From Branchiostoma floridae (Eukaryota > Chordata > Leptocardii > Amphioxiformes > Branchiostomatidae), in NCBI RefSeq assembly GCF_000003815.2, contig NC_049986.1, forward strand, positions 18,696,946 to 18,758,945: DNA of 62,000 nucleotides, in the 5' to 3' direction. Both the position numbers and the translations under genes were made by a program. Below the pieces are notes generated by a model that searched no databases, was not told where the DNA came from, and worked only from the letters and a program-made list of their open reading frames with translations. This document shows positions 21,801 to 33,385 of this stretch, one piece after another. The first letter of the stretch is position 1. Every line of letters begins with the position of its first letter.

Positions 21801-24800
21801 TTTTCTGGTACCTACCTACCTACTAAATATTAAGAGGATCACCATCCACACCTTCTCAAGATTTTTTTTCTATCCACAGACAAACAAACACACAGAAACG
21901 CTGCATCGAAAATGATGACTTTTTGTGTAACATAATAATGTTTGGGACCCACTTGAAGTTTTCTTTAAAAAAAGGCAACAACACGGCATTGTATACACCA
22001 GCCCTGCATCTGCGCCCATTCGCCAAACCAAACGTGTTTGCACGCACACAAAGCCAAAACCACACAACAAATTTGAACTGTCTTTAGCGTACCCTGTCCT
22101 TTATAACACGAACGCAATCGATCTTTTTACACGACTGCCATTTTCTCTCTCTAATTAGATTTGGCTTTAAACTCAAGGCAACCATAGACAGGGAACATGC
22201 AAATAAGTCAATTATGGTCTATTCAGTATACAGTTTTATCACTTTGCGTCAACATACAGGCCGGCCTGGTTAACACACCGTTTGGTCTTATCAAACAAAA
22301 GGGGGTTGACATCCTGATAGCAAAGATAAAGTACAGATAAGAGCTTAGCCATTGTTTCCGTTATTCAACGTCTTAAAAACTTTACACAAGGTATATAACA
22401 ACATCTTGTGTGGTATTAAGGTTTAGAGGGTCTCGAGAAAACGTGCTCAAGGAGTCTTAAGGCAACGTCTTGAGTTCGCAAGACAGGTTACCTTGCAGGT
22501 GTGTGGGGTGATTTGGCGACCTGCCAGGTCTATTAATGAATGCCCTTAACAGCTTGTCCGTGGCCATAGAGATTTGTTGTGTTCGCCTAAGTACTAACAC
22601 TGGCTGCTAATGTTTGTCAAACGGCTTGCGGGAAATTCACATTAAAAAGCGTACAAATCGACCAAGATTTTATCAAATGTTCGTTGTCGAAAGTCGAGTT
22701 TACGTTGTTGTATTGTTTATGGTGCGAACAGTCAAACCTTTTATCAAGTATATCACCTTGCAAGGGTCAATTAAGTTAATTACACAGAGTATAAATTAGT
22801 TTGCTTAGAGTCGACATATAATTGTTCCTGGTCTATAATTTGGACTGAAAGAAAACAATTATGACCTATTTTAGTAATGAGATTACATTTTGTGGCTGTG
22901 CAATCTCAAAAACATTGAAACAAAGTTTGGGCAAAGTTGATAAGTTCGAACATATTACCTGTGAGTTTCTCCTGTTAGGGTAGGGGTGGAGATTTCTTTG
23001 ACTGTAGAACTCGGACAGTCTTTCTTCTCTACTCTGCCGTCGGCCTCGATAAGGTCCTGGTTCTTGACCGGAAGGCGGCGAGATCTTCCTCGGCAATGGG
23101 TGGGAGTCTTCCCCCGTAGGGGAACTCATCTGGTCCCCTTGATTTTGTCTCGGTAACGTACCAACTCCCGAGTCCGACAAAGTGGTTTCAGCCGAGCGCG
23201 ACCGCTTCAGAACAGGAGAAGCGGTGCCGACATTCGCTACATCTGAGTTGACATACCAACCAGGGAGGTCCAATTTCCGAAGGGCGTCCTGCACCCTAAC
23301 TTCGTTAGGCGACTTGGAGCGCGAGCGCAGCATTCTCGCCTTTCTCTGTTCGTGTCTGGGACTGGTGGAGCTACTGTGACCTTTCGCGCGTCCGCGAGCG
23401 CCCATCCCGTCTCCTGGAAACGTGGAGATCAAGTTGAAATTCCCGTTTTCCTGGTGACGACGCAGGGCTGAGTCTAGGTCTGTCGCGCGCCCCGTTGTTT
23501 TGGGTCCGCTGCGTTCAGCTGAGGGTTTGTTGACAAAATCTAAGGAGGAGAAGAAGACACCGCTGGATTTTGTGAGACTGTCTTGCCGGCGTAACGGCTT
23601 GGTAGCAGGAATTTCGATGTGGGTCTCCGAGCGGAAAAACGGAGCGGTCTGATTTGATTCCATCGCGATTTCAGACGGTCGAGGCGAGATTTTATCCGTC
23701 GATTCGACTCTCAAATGTCTCACGTCTCCGTTCTCTTTTCTCCTTTTCTCGTGTAGCATGCCCTGACCCTCTGTTCGCACTCTGTTATCATACCTCTCTT
23801 CACCATTACGTCCATGTCTCGGGACAGACTCCGACAAGACCACCATCTCCGACCCTGAATGAGTTCTAGAAAACTGTTGTCGGTCTCCTGCTGTAACCGT
23901 ACCGCCCGTGTTTTCGATACCCGAGCGGCTGTTTTGACAAGTGTCGACGGTGTCGGTGCCTTTGCTGCTTGGAAACCGAGCTGACAAAGTGTCCCCTTCT
24001 TCGCAACCTACTTTTTGTGGATGCAAATCACTCACGACTCCAAACTCGTTTAGAGAACCCCGCGACAAGACGTCCACAGAGTTCGCGATCCTAGCGTGAC
24101 GCAGGCGTTTGAAGTTCTCAGAAAAGACTGCTTTCTTTCGAGTCGTAGCCGCTCTTACATCCGGTAAACTACCGGCCTTCTCTTCCCATCCGTTTATCTG
24201 TTCAACCACCTTCCTATCTTCAGGTAGAGGGTCACAACTTTGAGTCCAAAAGCTCCGAGTAAGCTTGATGTCTAAGCCACTGACGGCGTTGTTACAGCGA
24301 TTGAGATCGTCCAACGACGTGTTGTTGTCGTCCTTGGAAAATATGACGTTGGTCTGTGGTCTGTCCTCGTCATCACTGGTGACAGTTATAACGGGAAGCG
24401 GGCTGGTGACGAGCGGCGCTTCCTCCGCCTTGTTTGCGCTTTCTCCACGGGCGGATACACGCTCTTCTGCCCCGCACCGCACCGCCGATCTACCTGACGA
24501 CCCGTGACCCGAATGACCTCTAGCCGTAGTCCCACCTGACGTTTCCCCGGCAACGGAAATCTCGCGGCTCGTTAAATCTTCATTTATCGTGCTTGCGGCT
24601 CCATTAATTTCTCTAGCCACTTCCCCTTTTGTTCCTAACGCCACGAAAACTCGGCCATTAGGAAAGTTTGCGTCAAAAAAGTTTGCGGGAACATTCTCCG
24701 TCCGGTTACGGTCTCCCTTGACAGTTTGTGGCCTTTGTTGTCCGTTGGGTCGTCCGGCCGCGACCAGGGCAAACGTTCGCCCTTTTGCGAACTGGTTACT

Positions 24801-27800
24801 CGTGTCCGTCGCACTTGATGTTACCTTTGCGCCATACATGGGTTTATCAAGGTGATCTGTACCTGTCAGGTTTCCTTGTAACACCTGTACTCCGTCCCCC
24901 TCTAGTCTCTGCGCCGCAGGATTTATTTGTTCCCGGTTGTTACTGATATGCGTACTTGCACCGTTCTCACATGTTTGCCTATTGGTTAATGAGTAAACCT
25001 CTTTACTTGCTTGCTTATATTGGACGTCCGGGACGCTCTTAAGAACTGATCCCTCCAAATCTTCCGAGCTATCCGTTGTTGTCTCTGCGATGGTGGCATC
25101 GCTCTTTCTTAGTATCCTTGCCGTTGTGTCTTCTCCTCGTTTCTCTCTCTTCTTCTTCTTCAGTGCCCAGTCGAATTTCCAGACGTCAAAATCTGAAGAA
25201 CTGTTTGAACTCGAACCGCCGTAAGAGGCGTTAGTCGAACTTCCAAACGTTGGGCTTGATAGAGTGCTAGTTGTGTCGCTGTCTGTCAGGTCGCACGCCT
25301 GCCAGAAACTGGGCATGTCTACTGTCCGGTCCTCTGTCACTTGCTGTACTTCAGTGCTGTGTACAGGATATTTGCGTCCGTCCATGTTCCTACATTTACC
25401 TTTTATGTTAGAGCTGCCAGAGTCTAATAGCTCTGAGTCCACAGTGTCCTGCGAGGCTTTTGTACCACTATTTACCGAGCCAACGTACGGGGGGAGACCT
25501 GAGTGTCTGTTTTCACTGGGTGTCGTCAGCGCGCTTTCAAATTCTGATAGTTCTAATCCATTACCGGGGCCGCATGCTTTTGTGTCTTTACATTTGGGCT
25601 TGACTCCTACATTCAATCGTGCGCGCTGTTTTTGTCCTTCGGTTGTCTCGACGATTTCACGTTCTAACTTGAACGTTACCGACTTGGTACCGTTCTCAGC
25701 CCTTTCCTTGGAATTCAAACTTTGTTCCAGACCACATTTTTGTCCATTTAACTTACCCCCTTCTTTAATGACATTGACCCCTGACGTCGGACTTTCTAGA
25801 CCACAGTCAGACGTGAACCCAGACTTTTGTGGCCCGGTCAAACACGTATTAATTGCCCCCTCTGTCCCAATGCCAAACTCTGCCAGCTTGTTTGCCTTCT
25901 CAAACGACCGTATTATTGCACCTGTATTTCTTGTCGGGGCTTGTTTACCCTGCTGTAAATCCGTCTTTTGTTCCGCTGTCCATTTAATTCCCTGGCAACT
26001 CTGGTATGAGTGCCCTTTTCCACCTTGCTTCTTCGATTCTACCGCGCGCTCTTTATCCTGTATAGCAGCTTTATTGAGCCCCAAATCCTTCCTTTCTTGG
26101 TCGTTTTTGTGACCGCCGGGAATTCCTTCTGATTCGCTCAGTCCCCCGGTGATCTGCTTAGACCCCCTTCTCTTGCTAATGACGAAGATAAAGCCAATGG
26201 GGGGATTTTCCTGAGCGGATGACAACGGGGAATCGGTGTACGTGCCGGAGCGTACGGACTCAGAGTTTTCACAAACATCGGAATTATCCGCAATCGTTAT
26301 TTTATCGCTGGAGATTTCCTCCGCTGGCAAACTGCAACTTCCTGTTACGTCACGCTCTGGATAGAAATCCTCACCACTCGGAATTTCCGTTTCAAGGAAG
26401 CATGGGCTTGTTAGACTCCTTGAACTTGACCGGAGTTCTTTTGAGCATTGTGATTGGACATTATCGTTGGAGTTGAACCGTGACAGTGCGTTTGTTGTTT
26501 GTGTAGAAGATTCTGTCTTTTCTGTGGAGGTTTTCTCTGGTAGCTGCTTCTTTCTGTGATTCTGGTCCGTTTGTGCATTGCTTCCTCCAGAAAGGTTATT
26601 ACCGGACACCCTGATTTCTTTACGTTTCCCAGCAATCGTGTGGACAGCTGTTACCCTGGTCGAGTCTACATCACGACGGCCGCCATTTTTGTTTGCCTCT
26701 TCCGTGACCTTTTGACCCCTCTCACAAATCTTGTTTAGGCTTTCTTTCGAGGGCGAATTTCTCAGGATAGACTTGAGCGCCATCTCTCTAGCGTTACTCA
26801 AGTCACGTAAACATGGCTTTGATATTATCCCCGAAGTTTCACGGCCCTCTCGAGGCACTGAAGGCGCTGGCAGGCATGGCGAATTGGAGATCACCGGCTC
26901 CGATTGACGACCATCACACTTTGCCTCGTGTATCAAATCTTCCGTCTCGGATGGAACGACACTCAATAACGCAGAAATTTGGTTTACTTCACGGCGTTTT
27001 GTAGTATTGTCAGTAGTGTTTGATACGCCGGTATCCGTCTCTGGAGGAGCGAATCTCTCAAGATCGTTTAAACAACCACCTGTTACATCCTTGCCGGTGA
27101 CGTCATCCCGTCTTAAACTGTCGTTTGCCTTCCCCGACTCAAACGTGCCGAAAAGACCAGGCAAATCCTTTGGTCCCGTTTTCTTCCCACAGTTTTCAAA
27201 TGTATACTTTTCTTTGATATTGCTCTGAAGATTCGTTGCAAGCACCTGTTCGAGTGAAGTACTGTTGTTGTGATTTTCACTCACCCGAATTTCTGGGTTC
27301 CGAGAACCGTAGGTGATATCCCTGGTACGCTGTTTAGCACTGACTTGCTCCTTCAGATGGGAATCACTGTACAATCTTCCCTCAGAAATCCCCGGGTTTC
27401 TCTCTTCTTCTCCAGTGCCAATGGTCCCCCGTGAGTCATATTTACTAAGGCATCTTGATTCGAATTCTTCCGAAGCCTTCCTTGTAACTCTTGACTCCAA
27501 GTTGAACTCCTGATGGTGATTCACTGACTCAGCATCCTTTCTGACAGAAATGTCGTCCGATTTTCCTCCGTGTGTCGTCTGATGGTCTTGGCGCTGGCCC
27601 CGACTCCCTGTGAACTCCCGAATGCCGCCTGATTTCGATCGAACGACGTTTTCAATGGCTCTTCCCGATAATTGTCGCTGGAAAGTCGATTGTGTTGGCA
27701 GCACCTCTTTGATCGTCAATGTTAGTCTCAGGTGGCAGTTTGCAAACTTGTCGTGCGGCCTGTTCGCGCCATTGTCGAGCCCGCCATTATTTTCCGATAC

Positions 27801-28052
27801 CTCAGCTATCGTCTGCAAGCCGCCATTTGTTCTCCTCTCAAAGCGGGCGGCCCTACCTACGGTCCGTTCATTTGTCACCCGCACGTCCCTCCTCTTTGTA
27901 ACGTTCGCTGCTGACTTGTCCCGTGACAGGAGCCATGAAACGAACAAAACAAACACGGTGACAAGTAACGGTAGGACCAAAGGCGCGGGCATGGTTGCCC
28001 CTCCCTCTGTATCCACCTCCATTGTCACTCCACTCAACTGATTACAAATCAA
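15843..28052 (-). CDS. AJM1: Apical junction component 1 (AJM1) orthologue, about 2,320 aa, five coding exons
   Basis: Minus-strand exons: 28052-22959, 20831-20664, 19806-19661, 17894-16727 and 16229-15843 (stop). Phases match throughout and the 6,963-nt coding length divides by three. The last two exons carry the AJM1 signature. A MYND-like zinc finger lies at about 2013-2058 (CSYSKC, SCHNCYTYYCSRDC, H-x3-C). It is followed by GYLSRGRG, then ETMILTSPPGS and a C-terminal block (ARGVILRHQYPDVYRKLC, TIYPRDTNTGKTFMC) ending LLEDIIA. The junction of exons 3 and 4 restores TPPVITLSASPTRYAALT, like the corresponding motif of vertebrate AJM1. Exon 1 alone gives 1,698 residues, mostly polar and probably disordered, with a hydrophobic segment at about 22-42 followed by basic residues. 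Known role of the family: a component of epithelial apical junctions. The membrane anchor and very long N-terminus are unlike human AJM1 (about 980 residues). Alternative starts exist at Met11 and Met21. Confidence 0.88.
18085..18247 (-). mobile_element. tRNA-derived SINE fragment
   Basis: On the minus strand there is an A-box-like TGGCCAAATGG (18225-18235) and a B-box-like GGTCCGATTTC (18181-18191) at tRNA-like spacing. They are followed by a non-tRNA body (TTCCTTGGGAAAGACAC, CACCCAGTTGTG). The Pol III boxes are decayed, so it is a SINE relic rather than a tRNA gene. Confidence 0.5.
19091..19343. mobile_element. Palindromic element of the CAGTTACTCAAGCAACT family
   Basis: The left half runs TAATAAGATATACGTCAAAA, GTTACTCAAGCAACT, TTTTGGAAACGGTCAG. 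The right half is its imperfect reverse complement (CCGTTTCCAAAATC, TTGAGTAATC, GGCATATCTTAT). It sits inside the exon-3 tandem array of AJM1. Confidence 0.65.
19389..19430 (-). other. AJM1: Candidate 42-nt micro-exon, duplicate of the end of AJM1 exon 3 (copy 1)
   Basis: Same AG-42 nt-GT cassette as 19525-19566, 136 bp further along. It differs from copy 2 only by TCA for TCG (Ser, synonymous). Donor GTAACATAG. Confidence 0.45.
19525..19566 (-). other. AJM1: Candidate 42-nt micro-exon, duplicate of the end of AJM1 exon 3 (copy 2)
   Basis: On the minus strand: CACAG, then 42 nt beginning GAAAACTCCGCCCG and ending TCTCCTACCAG, then GTAACATGG. It repeats the last 42 nt of exon 3 (19661-19702). 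Since exon 3 ends in phase 2 and 42 is divisible by three, inclusion would add 14 residues (RKTPPVITLSASPT) without shifting frame. Its one difference from exon 3 is synonymous (GCC for GCG, Ala). Use as an exon is inference; the polypyrimidine tract is weak. Confidence 0.45.
20316..20548. mobile_element. MITE with ATACCC(C)TGTCACAT ends, holding a LINE tail
   Basis: The left end ATACCCCTGTCACAT and right end ATGTGACAGGGTAT are inverted. Subterminal CGATCGGACGACGATT and CGATACGCCCGAAGATCG are also similar. A minus-strand LINE 3' tail (TTGCACAACAATTGCACAAG) sits inside at about 20390-20440. Confidence 0.65.
20832..22958. other. AJM1 intron 1
   Basis: About 2.1 kb between exons 1 and 2. It has no convincing extra exon or structured repeat beyond a short CA run near 20957 and AT-rich sequence. 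Confidence 0.5.
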
Positions 28053-30205
28053 TCGCGCATTTGTCGACGATAGTGATTAATTAAACGGTTTACAAGCACG
28101 TCTAACACAAAGGAAATCTCCAGCAGTGCCAGGTAGCGAGAGTATCTCAGCGAACACATTCTCCCAGAAAACGCACACATGTCCAGCCGTTGCCATCGCG
28201 GAACCCTCATAGATAAGCCGTTCTCAATAAATAGTGCATGGCGTTGCCCCGAGGTGAAGCACCGTGGATCACACAGACAGCGATTTTATCGGTCTTCGCA
28301 CGAATGCGGTGGGACGTTTCGTTAACAACTATGAGCGGGCTGCTAGCCCACCTCATTCCTGCAAAATATCACGCATTGGGGCCTGATAACCTATTTGTAT
28401 AGAAAGAGCAAAATATTTTAAACACCCATTATTAAACATAATGGCTCAAAAACTAAAAGAATACAAACATTTACGAGAACAAAACCTTCCTTTGACATGA
28501 CAGTGTCAAGCACTTCTCAGTATGTTTCCTTCCGTGTTTTTGTCCATTTTGCGAACCGAAGAAAAACAAGAATATGAATTGAATCCGAACAATATGTCGT
28601 TTAAATAAAAGATTAAAACATAAGTTGAGTGACTCATACACACACACGGGGGCTGTTCATTAACATTCCAGATTGGAGGATATCATACCGCCTATTAACA
28701 ACCATAATTGTGCTGACCAGTCACGTAGAAATCATGTTGAGTCACGAACCTAACTATCACCGGAGTAACCACAAAACAATCGGATCAACCCTCAGTCAAT
28801 CCGGAAAGACCAAAGGCCCCATATCAACATGGACTAAGAGAACATAGAGATGAATGATTTGTTGATCAGGCTGGGCTTCATATGTAAATTGAATTAGTAC
28901 GGACTGAAATGATCGGAAGATATACAATTAAAAATATACAATTTAATTCAATTTTAGTAGGGTAGTAAGGATACATATAACTTGTTAGTACAGAGGCTAG
29001 AAAATGAATGAAATCAACAATGTTGCTGATTTAAAGAACATGTTATGTTCAAAACCCCCTTTTCACAATAAAAACAAGACCTGGTTCTGATATGCAGTAC
29101 CATAGTACAGAATGTCCATAGTCAACCCATGTCTTTGTCATTCTAAGAAACATAAATCGGTTTTATTGTGTTTTCAAGGCATTTAATTCACCTTCATCCG
29201 TGGAGTAACATATATCCGTTGTATTGAGAAACAGGGCATTTAGGCAAATTATCAGGACGGACGGTGGTTTTAGATTGCAATATTTTCACAATATTCCAGT
29301 TTGAAACCACCGTCCATTGACGTCCATTATCCCCGAATACCCTTCTTTCAAAAACAACGAATATAAGTTACCCAATGGATAAAGGTGAACTAGCGTTACA
29401 TCAATAAACAGCAGTTGTACAAGGTAAAGAGTATGATATCTTCTGCTACATAACAGCAACCATTCTATGAGACTTATTTACCTTTAAGTTACAAAATATA
29501 ATTTGATATGGGAAGAGAGTGGGCTTTTACATTTATTAGTGTAATTATTAACGTTTACATTTTCTTAAATTGTCTCTAGTGGCGAAATTAAGACAACTAA
29601 GAGGAGACTTTAATTTACAAAACGAACCCCAAACACTTGTCCGAACACCATCTACTTTGAGATTTACCCAACGAGGTTGACCTTTTTACATTTTATTTGT
29701 GCAATATGTTTTGACACTAGCCCTTACTTCAATGTATTCCTTTCACTTCAAATGTAGGTCAGGCATTAGCCCCATATATTGACAATTCATTATTCATGAG
29801 GAGTCTTTTATTATAAGTAATAAGGTATAATAACTATGATCTATGCAAATCACTTTTATGATTCATCGGGTCTTATTCACCACCACTATCATTATCATCA
29901 TGCATCCGGTTTATACCGGTTAGGTACATTAGATAAAGTTTTCCTAGTATGATTTGTCATTCGTGGCATGCATTGAAGCAGATCCTGTCTCTTTCTATCC
30001 TTGTCTTTAACGTTAAGTATGGTAGACCCACTCTACGCGCCTTCCTTCTGGCAAGCAGTTAATCAGTCTTACACAAATACACTCATCTTTTTTACTGATC
30101 TCCAAGCAGATCCTACGGTGGCATAAGACAGTACCATAAAGCTGGTCAAGGAGTTTAGTCGACCAAGGAGTTTCATTGGCTAAACTTTAATAGCCAGCTT
30201 AAGAA

Positions 30206-30316
30206 ATGACCTGTTTCTTGTGGCAAAATGACGTGTGCTTTGTTGCGAAACGACTTGCCTTGTGGCGAAATGACTGTTGCGAACTGACATTGTGGCAAAA
30301 CAACCTGTTACCGAGG
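30206..30316. repeat. Degenerate tandem repeat (TTGTGGCGAAATGAC-like)
   Basis: About five imperfect units of TTGTGGCAAAATGAC / TTGCGAAACGACTTG, 15-20 bp each. Confidence 0.6.
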
Positions 30317-30689
30317 AGAGGGAGGCCGAAGATAAAGCAAACACACTGTAAAGTAAATGTGCTGTTGATATTCATAGAGCACGTCCACAATTAGACAGTT
30401 TACACGGAGACGCGTGGTACGGAATATTGTACAATCGTGAGGATACTTGTTGCATGCAGCGTCGTTTCTGCTTCAATTGCAATGTTGGTCCCACAAGAAT
30501 TCTGGACATGGATTGACTGTCAATGAGAAAAGAAAAGAAGCTGATATAAAACAGATAAATGTTTAACCCTAATCCGAGTGATACTTGATGTAGTCCATTA
30601 ATAATAATTAGTATTGTTGTTATAAGGGACCTGATTTTCACAATTGGTACCTGTAATACAGGGTGTATTTTTCATGTTGAGTTATTCAT

Positions 30690-30832
30690 ATGGATATCGG
30701 TATATTATGTTAGACCTTATTGTTATGTTAACTAGGTTGTTAAGCTTTATCCTATACCTCTATTTTGTACTTTGTGTAATAGTTTTTGCCATACTTTATA
30801 TCATGTACAATTGTCGTGCAATAAAGTTCTAT
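30690..30832 (+). mobile_element. LINE 3' tail
   Basis: The sequence from TTATTGTTATGTTAACTAGG through CCTATACCTCTATTTTGTAC to ACAATTGTCGTGCAATAAAG matches the reverse complement of 59235-59330. Similar tails lie at 32985-33065, 33395-33440 and, inverted, 20390-20440. Only the 3' end survives. Confidence 0.6.
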
Positions 30833-31285
30833 TTTTCATCATCAGCGATAGTATTTCTAGGCAAACATCCGCTTAACAAGGTCTATATATCTGTACATTA
30901 TTCCAAATTCGAGAGCAGATCATTCACACATGAATGTACTGTAAACCTTATAACGTTAATGATTATATAGATGTGCAAAAGTTAGGCGTAACGAGTCGTT
31001 CGGTGTAATATAACCAGTTGCTGCCGCGCCGCGTGCCTGCGAAGCTGGTGTGTTACGCCGAACGGCGGTTATACCGGCTGTATAGATACAGATATAGATA
31101 CAGATATATCTTGTTGTTCTTTATCTGTATGTCGTTTAGTAGTCATACGTTGTATCCTGTACAATCCGGTTGAGCTTTATGTTTCAGCTGTCAGTTGTCA
31201 TAGAAACCATTTTTGCGGACGTCATCAAAATCGTACGACGGCCTACGGCGAACGTGACGAACGCGATGAACGCACTTTCTTCAAT

Positions 31286-31486
31286 TACTGTAAATGCAGA
31301 AACTTTTCGGTGGTCTAATGTTCGCGGTTTTCATGGTGGCCGCTTCACCGCGAACTTAAAACCACCGCGAACATTTTTCCATGACAGTAAGAGACTACAG
31401 TGCATGATGCTACCGCGAACTTAAATCCACCACGAAAAGTCCTTTTACAGGGAAATTAAATTCCCGCGATTTTAAATGTTACAGTA
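31286..31486. mobile_element. MITE family C (TACTGTAAATGCAGAAAC), copy 1
   Basis: Begins TACTGTAAATGCAGAAAC and ends TTTAAATGTTACAGTA. It is filled with CGCGAAC/GTTCGCGG motifs in both orientations. Copies: 46001-46147 and 46377-46535. Confidence 0.7.
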
Positions 31487-32150
31487 TTACTAATTCAATA
31501 ATTCAAGTATACGTACATGTTGTAAAAGATACATGTAATTTGACTTTAATCTATAGAACCAAGTACGTCAGGTTTATACTTCCGGGCACGTACCTGTATC
31601 CTTTTTAAATGTAAATGCACAAGACAGGATGTTGCAATAGACGGGAACACTTGTTGTGTGAGCCCAACTCATATCAGTAATTCTTCAGTGACCTGCCGTA
31701 TGATTTTGCAACGGTACATGTATCGACTGCAAATACACACATCAAGCACAGGCATAAAGGACTGACATAAGGCTTCAACTGTATTTGTCAACCTTTGAAA
31801 ATAACGGGAGAAGAAAGAAAAGTATTTACTCTATGTCAAACATATTTGATGGCCATAATGCCATCCCAAATAAAACTTAATTAAAAACCAACATCCACTC
31901 TTAGTCGTCAAAATACTTGTCATCAAAATAGATATTGAACGACGAAATTCGGAAACTATCAACTCCGGCTCCTGCAGTTCAAAAAGGCAGCCAGGGGGCT
32001 TAAAAGCTACAAAACTTACTCTCTATCCCATGAGCTATCTACTACTTAAAAATCACCACCATACCATGTCCAGAACTCGAGATATGAAAAAAGGAGGTTC
32101 CTCTACAGTAACAAGCCGCTAGGGTTTCCAAATCCAATCATTTTCAAGGT

Positions 32151-32357
<207 letters not shown>

Positions 32358-32599
32358 TTCTTGGCAAAGGTAAGTAAGTAAGAAAAATTCAAGTCAACCG
32401 TACAAAGGTGCACTTTGTTCCACTTGACCGAAGCTTCACGGTATTGTGCAGACATTAAGAGAAATCAAAGGGGCGGTACTTTTTGATACTCCGCACTTTT
32501 ATCCATGTTCCCAGGACGCATAGTGCTGGAATTGCGTGTCAATATTACTTCAAAGATGCTTCGCTTTCCGCGGCCTTAATTGGATCCATGATTAGTTGT

Positions 32600-32728
32600 T
32601 ATAGCCTGGGTACCATCCTATTTCTATCGGGGTTCCTTACACTCACTTCCCTAAAAAAATATAGAGGTATTTTTAGGGGTAGCGAGTGTAAGGAGCCCCG
32701 GTAGAATACGGATGATACTCAGGCTATA
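32600..32728. mobile_element. Palindromic MITE family D (TATAGCCTGGGTACCATCC)
   Basis: The left arm TATAGCCTGGGTACCATCCT and TTCCTTACACTC is answered on the right by GAGTGTAAGGAGCCCCGG and GGATGATACTCAGGCTATA. Fragments occur at 54-92 and 17960-18030. Confidence 0.75.
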
Positions 32729-33076
32729 GTTGTTATGCCTAGATGCGAAACTCTCAACACGCCATTGCCTCCGGAAAGGACCTTCATTTCTGACAGCGGC
32801 GTTTTGTTTTTACTTAACGGTCACCATGTAACGTTAACAAGACCTGAAGGCAACTCAGGGTTACGGGTTATATTGTTGTTTCCGGCTGTGTGTTCGTACA
32901 TGTACCTATATATGATTGTAAAAGCCTCCAATGATTGTAAGAAACTTATCCCATACTACAACTCATGTATTAGTAAGATACGTATTAAGTTAAGCTATAG
33001 AACTGTAGTTATGTAGATGTCATAATTTGTATCGCGCACAATTGTTGTGCAATTAAGTTATTATTATTCTATATAA

Positions 33077-33385
33077 ATCCCTATCAACCAGAGGGTTTGC
33101 CGATTCTGTCCAGAGCTAATTGAAGACGAATATCACTTTTTGATTGGATGCCCGAAATATTCTATTATACGTAATCTACTGTACACAAGGCCATCATCTT
33201 ACATACTGGGATTTACCTCAATGGACTCAAATAAGAAATTGAAATACATTATGACATGTGACAACCCCTGTATGGTATACAAAATATATCTAAATATGTC
33301 TCGATACTTTATAAATTCCTCCAATGATTGTTTAAGCCCATTCTCATACCATACCATACCACATACTAGGTATTACGTAGATTAG
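33077..33385 (+). pseudogene. C-terminal fragment of a non-LTR retrotransposon ORF2
   Basis: The frame encodes CRFCPELIEDEYHFLIGC, a C-x2-C-x8-H-x4-C zinc-knuckle-like motif, then PKYSIIRNLLY. Motifs of this type close the reverse-transcriptase ORF of several LINE clades. The frame is closed upstream by a TAA at 33074-33076, and a LINE-type 3' tail (CAGTTGTTGCGCGATAAAG) follows at about 33417. It is a 5'-truncated dead copy. Confidence 0.65.

Noticed and set aside
25264-26112. 282-codon plus-strand frame and other plus-strand frames between 22959 and 28052
   Set aside because: Antisense shadows of the long AJM1 exon; the minus frame has the better start, composition and splice continuity.
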